Assembly: GCA_900548795.1 (NCBI GenBank)
Contig: URLT01000102.1
Coordinates: forward strand, 1 to 5,830
Origin: an uncultured Eubacteriales bacterium
Lineage (GTDB): Bacteria > Bacillota > Clostridia > Oscillospirales > Oscillospiraceae
Length of the DNA: 5,830 nucleotides
Direction: 5' to 3'
Each line of letters begins with the position of its first letter. Positions within the stretch are counted from its first letter, which is position 1. The translations under genes and the position numbers were made by a program. The notes under the pieces were generated by a model. It saw only the letters and a list, made by a program, of their open reading frames with translations. It was not told the DNA's origin and ran no database searches. Of the stretch, positions 5,766-5,830 are shown piece by piece.

Positions 5766-5830
5766 GAAAAAGCCGTCGAATCGGTCAAATTTTTGAAAAA
5801 AACACGGCGGGAGAACGGAAAAAGACCGTT

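Noticed and set aside
5814..5830. AACGG-AAAAAGA-CCGTT inverted repeat at the window edge
   Set aside because: It could be a terminator if T bases follow, but the sequence stops there, so it cannot be judged.
1..5830. CRISPR array, tRNA or rRNA genes, insertion sequence, phage or toxin-antitoxin genes
   Set aside because: No regularly spaced repeats, cloverleaf-like stretch, transposase motif or paired small genes were seen on either strand.

Overview
The window looks like a piece of chromosome from a GC-rich, low-GC-lineage Firmicute, most likely a gut clostridium of the Oscillospiraceae/Ruminococcaceae kind. The basis is strong purine-rich Shine-Dalgarno sites, sigma-A type promoters, and gene families typical of these bacteria (HPRT, an F420-ligase-like protein, LysR, Pr6Pr). 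The taxon is an inference from gene content; no marker gene is present.

Layout. (1) 1-1936, plus strand: a two-gene type II restriction-modification (R-M) module. It has a 5'-truncated C5-cytosine methyltransferase that carries the tail of an XRE-type helix-turn-helix in the same frame, followed with a 13-nt overlap by an Eco47II/Sau96I-family endonuclease. Both proteins point to the site GGNCC. (2) 1937-2163: a spacer with a strong terminator (perfect 19-bp stem). (3) 2164-3951, minus strand: hpt (hypoxanthine phosphoribosyltransferase), then a coenzyme F420-0:L-glutamate ligase family gene, probably one transcript. (4) 3952-4089: a compact divergent promoter region. (5) 4090-5019, plus strand: a LysR-family regulator. 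(6) 5025-5678, minus strand: a Pr6Pr-family membrane protein converging on the LysR gene with 5 bp between the stop codons. (7) 5679-5830: its leader and promoter, with an inverted repeat on the -35 box.

The R-M module is roughly 40-50% GC on the lines I counted, and the rest is around 60-67%, so the module looks acquired. By eye on both strands I found no GGNCC site anywhere in the 5,830 bases, although GGCC occurs about 27 times. This includes the GC-rich flanking genes. It fits long exposure to a GGNCC-cutting enzyme and independently supports the specificity call.

The R-M module is a known type of system. The less ordinary points are the fused HTH on the methyltransferase, the GGNCC depletion, the F420-ligase-like gene with no F420 pathway nearby, and the possible alternative RNA structures over the Pr6Pr ribosome binding site. 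I see no clearly undescribed system here.
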